A stretch of DNA of 7,722 nt, taken from NCBI GenBank assembly GCA_022428185.1, contig JAKMCZ010000116.1:1-7722 (forward strand). Reading direction: 5' to 3'. This document shows, piece by piece, positions 6,756 through 7,722 of the stretch. Position numbers and translations under genes: made by a program. The stretch's first letter is position 1, and each line of letters begins with the position of its first letter. The notes below the pieces were generated by a model. The model made no database searches. It was not told where the DNA came from and was given only the letters and a program-made list of their open reading frames with translations. The DNA comes from Alphaproteobacteria bacterium (lineage in GTDB: Bacteria; Pseudomonadota; Alphaproteobacteria; RS24).

Positions 6756-7702
6756 TTAGGCGACCGGCGGCCGCTCTTGCGGCTCCGCTTTTTGCAAACC
6801 GGCCTCACGCCGGACAATATAAAAGCTTGATGCGACAATAATCAGCGCGCCGATAATGGTGAACCTGTCGGGCACGGTCGAAAACACCAGCCACCCCGCC
6901 AAAGCAGCAAAAATCAGGCGCGAATAATCAACCGGGGCAATCGCGCTGGCTTCGCCAATGGCAAAAGCACGGATAAAGCAATTATGCGATGCGGTCGCCA
7001 AGACCCCCATCGCTATCAACATTGAAAACTCGCTCATGGTCGGGGTTTGCCAAACAAAGAATGTCGGAATGGCAATCAAACTGACCGTCACGATATTGGT
7101 GTAAAACATTAACGTGACCGGCCCGTCATAGCGCGACGCAATATTGACCAGCACGGTTGCCAATGCGACCAAAAACGCGTGCCCCAAAGCCGCCGCCGCA
7201 CCGGCGCTCAGATAAAGACCGGCATCACCGGCCCCCATATCGACGCCCGGGCGCAACATTATCAGCACGCCGACAAAGCCGACCGCCGCCGCCAGAGCAC
7301 GGCGCAAGCCAACCACCTCTGATAAAACAAATGCCGCCAACGGCACCAAAAACAGATTGCGCGAAAAGCTAATGGCTTGCGCATCGGCCAACGGCAAAGC
7401 AACAATCGCGTAAAAGCCCAAAAACATAGCCAGCGACCCGACCACGCCACGGGTTAATTGCAATAGCGGAATTTGCGTCCGCATACCGGCGCGCAAGCCG
7501 CCGGTTCGAGCAAAAATCGGTAAGATGACTGCCAGCGCCACAAGTCCGCGAAAAAATGAAATTTCAAACGGGTGCAGTGTTTGGCCAGCGTTTTTACCAA
7601 CACGCCGGTAAAGGTAAACATCACAGACGAAGCCAAAAGCCAAAGCGCCGCCGTTCGGTTGTCGGGCTTTGGCCGCGCCGGTGCGGCAGTTTTTTCAGTC
7701 AA
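6756..7702 (-). CDS. EamA/DMT-family transporter with an apparent N-terminal frameshift
   Basis: An inner-membrane permease of the drug/metabolite transporter superfamily (ten helices, two EamA repeats), likely exporting a small metabolite of unknown identity. From about 7590 down to 6756 the protein reads in one frame: HPFEISFFRGLVALAVILP, then LTRGVVGSLAMFLGFYA, ISFSRNLFLVPLAAF and GFVGVLIMLRPG in the first repeat, and the second repeat from about 7220, ending FYIVRREAG. The missing first helix (ALWLLASSVMFTFTGVLVK) is in another minus-strand frame, from a TTG at 7702 preceded by GAAGG at seven bases. Joining the frames near 7578-7600 needs one extra base and gives about 315 residues, normal for the family. 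A start at 7643 in the main frame would yield a 295-residue product with a non-hydrophobic out-of-frame beginning, so I reject it. Either the gene is a recent pseudogene or the sequence has a one-base error. The upstream frame stays open to the window edge. Confidence 0.85.
7578..7600 (-). other. Probable frameshift site (-1) in the EamA gene
   Basis: Upstream of this interval the conserved EamA sequence is in the frame that reads TFTGVLVKTLAK. Downstream it is in the frame that reads GKNAGQTLHPFE. The second frame starts one base earlier, equivalent to loss of one base from the gene. A five-base run (T at 7591-7595 on plus, A on the coding strand) is the likeliest place: a sixth A would give GVLVKNAGQTLHPF, matching the family pattern of a Gly before the Leu-x-Pro-Phe-Glu segment. 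An extra G near 7583 would instead give LVKTLAQTLHPF. Confidence 0.8.
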
Positions 7703-7709
7703 AATCCAG

Positions 7710-7714
7710 CCTTC
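7710..7714 (-). promoter_or_regulatory. Ribosome binding site before the TTG start of the EamA gene
   Basis: On the coding (minus) strand, GAAGG lies seven bases before the TTG at 7702. It supports this as the native start over the in-frame codons further upstream. No ATG or GTG occurs in that frame between here and the window edge, so an off-window start remains possible. Confidence 0.5.
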
Positions 7715-7722
7715 GCTTTTAT

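Noticed and set aside
7578..7600. Programmed -1 ribosomal frameshift in the EamA gene
   Set aside because: No X-XXY-YYZ slippery heptamer is present in the upstream frame (GTA AAA ACG), and A5 is short for transcriptional slippage. A deletion or sequence error is simpler.
1..7722. A new defence, mobile or biosynthetic system
   Set aside because: All eight genes fall in familiar chromosomal families, with no mobility genes, direct-repeat boundaries, composition break or unexplained gene cluster visible.

Overview
The window reads as an ordinary chromosomal stretch of a moderately GC-rich alphaproteobacterium. Protein styles point there: a YbbP-type permease/ATPase pair divergent from tesA, a DUF4864 protein, and an HSD10-like short-chain dehydrogenase. 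I cannot name a genus. There are eight protein genes packed with short gaps. I see no tRNA, rRNA, CRISPR array, insertion sequence, phage gene or gene-free stretch above 300 bases.

Layout. Positions 1-2564 (minus) hold a large FtsX-type ABC transporter permease that runs off the left edge. It overlaps by one base the stop of its partner ATPase (2564-3232, minus). Divergent from this pair is tesA (about 3240-3980, plus), a secreted SGNH/GDSL thioesterase/lysophospholipase. The permease/ATPase/tesA arrangement is a recurring proteobacterial neighbourhood (ybbP-ybbA-tesA). The divergent start region holds a perfect 14-base palindrome, and the two 5' ends may overlap.

A compact plus-strand cluster follows: a Tas-like aldo/keto reductase (4032-5075), a pterin-4a-carbinolamine dehydratase (5089-5400) and a membrane-anchored DUF4864 protein (5401-5865). 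The last two abut exactly (TAAATG), so they are probably co-translated. Facing them on the minus strand are an HSD10-like 3-hydroxyacyl-CoA dehydrogenase (5884-6666) and an EamA/DMT-family membrane transporter (6756-7702).

The main anomaly is in the EamA gene. Its first transmembrane segment and the rest of the protein lie in two different frames, joined near 7578-7600. This implies a one-base deletion, either real or a sequencing/assembly error. A naive gene call starts inside the wrong frame at 7643. Apart from that, the window holds recognisable housekeeping and accessory metabolism. I did not find a convincing new multi-gene system.
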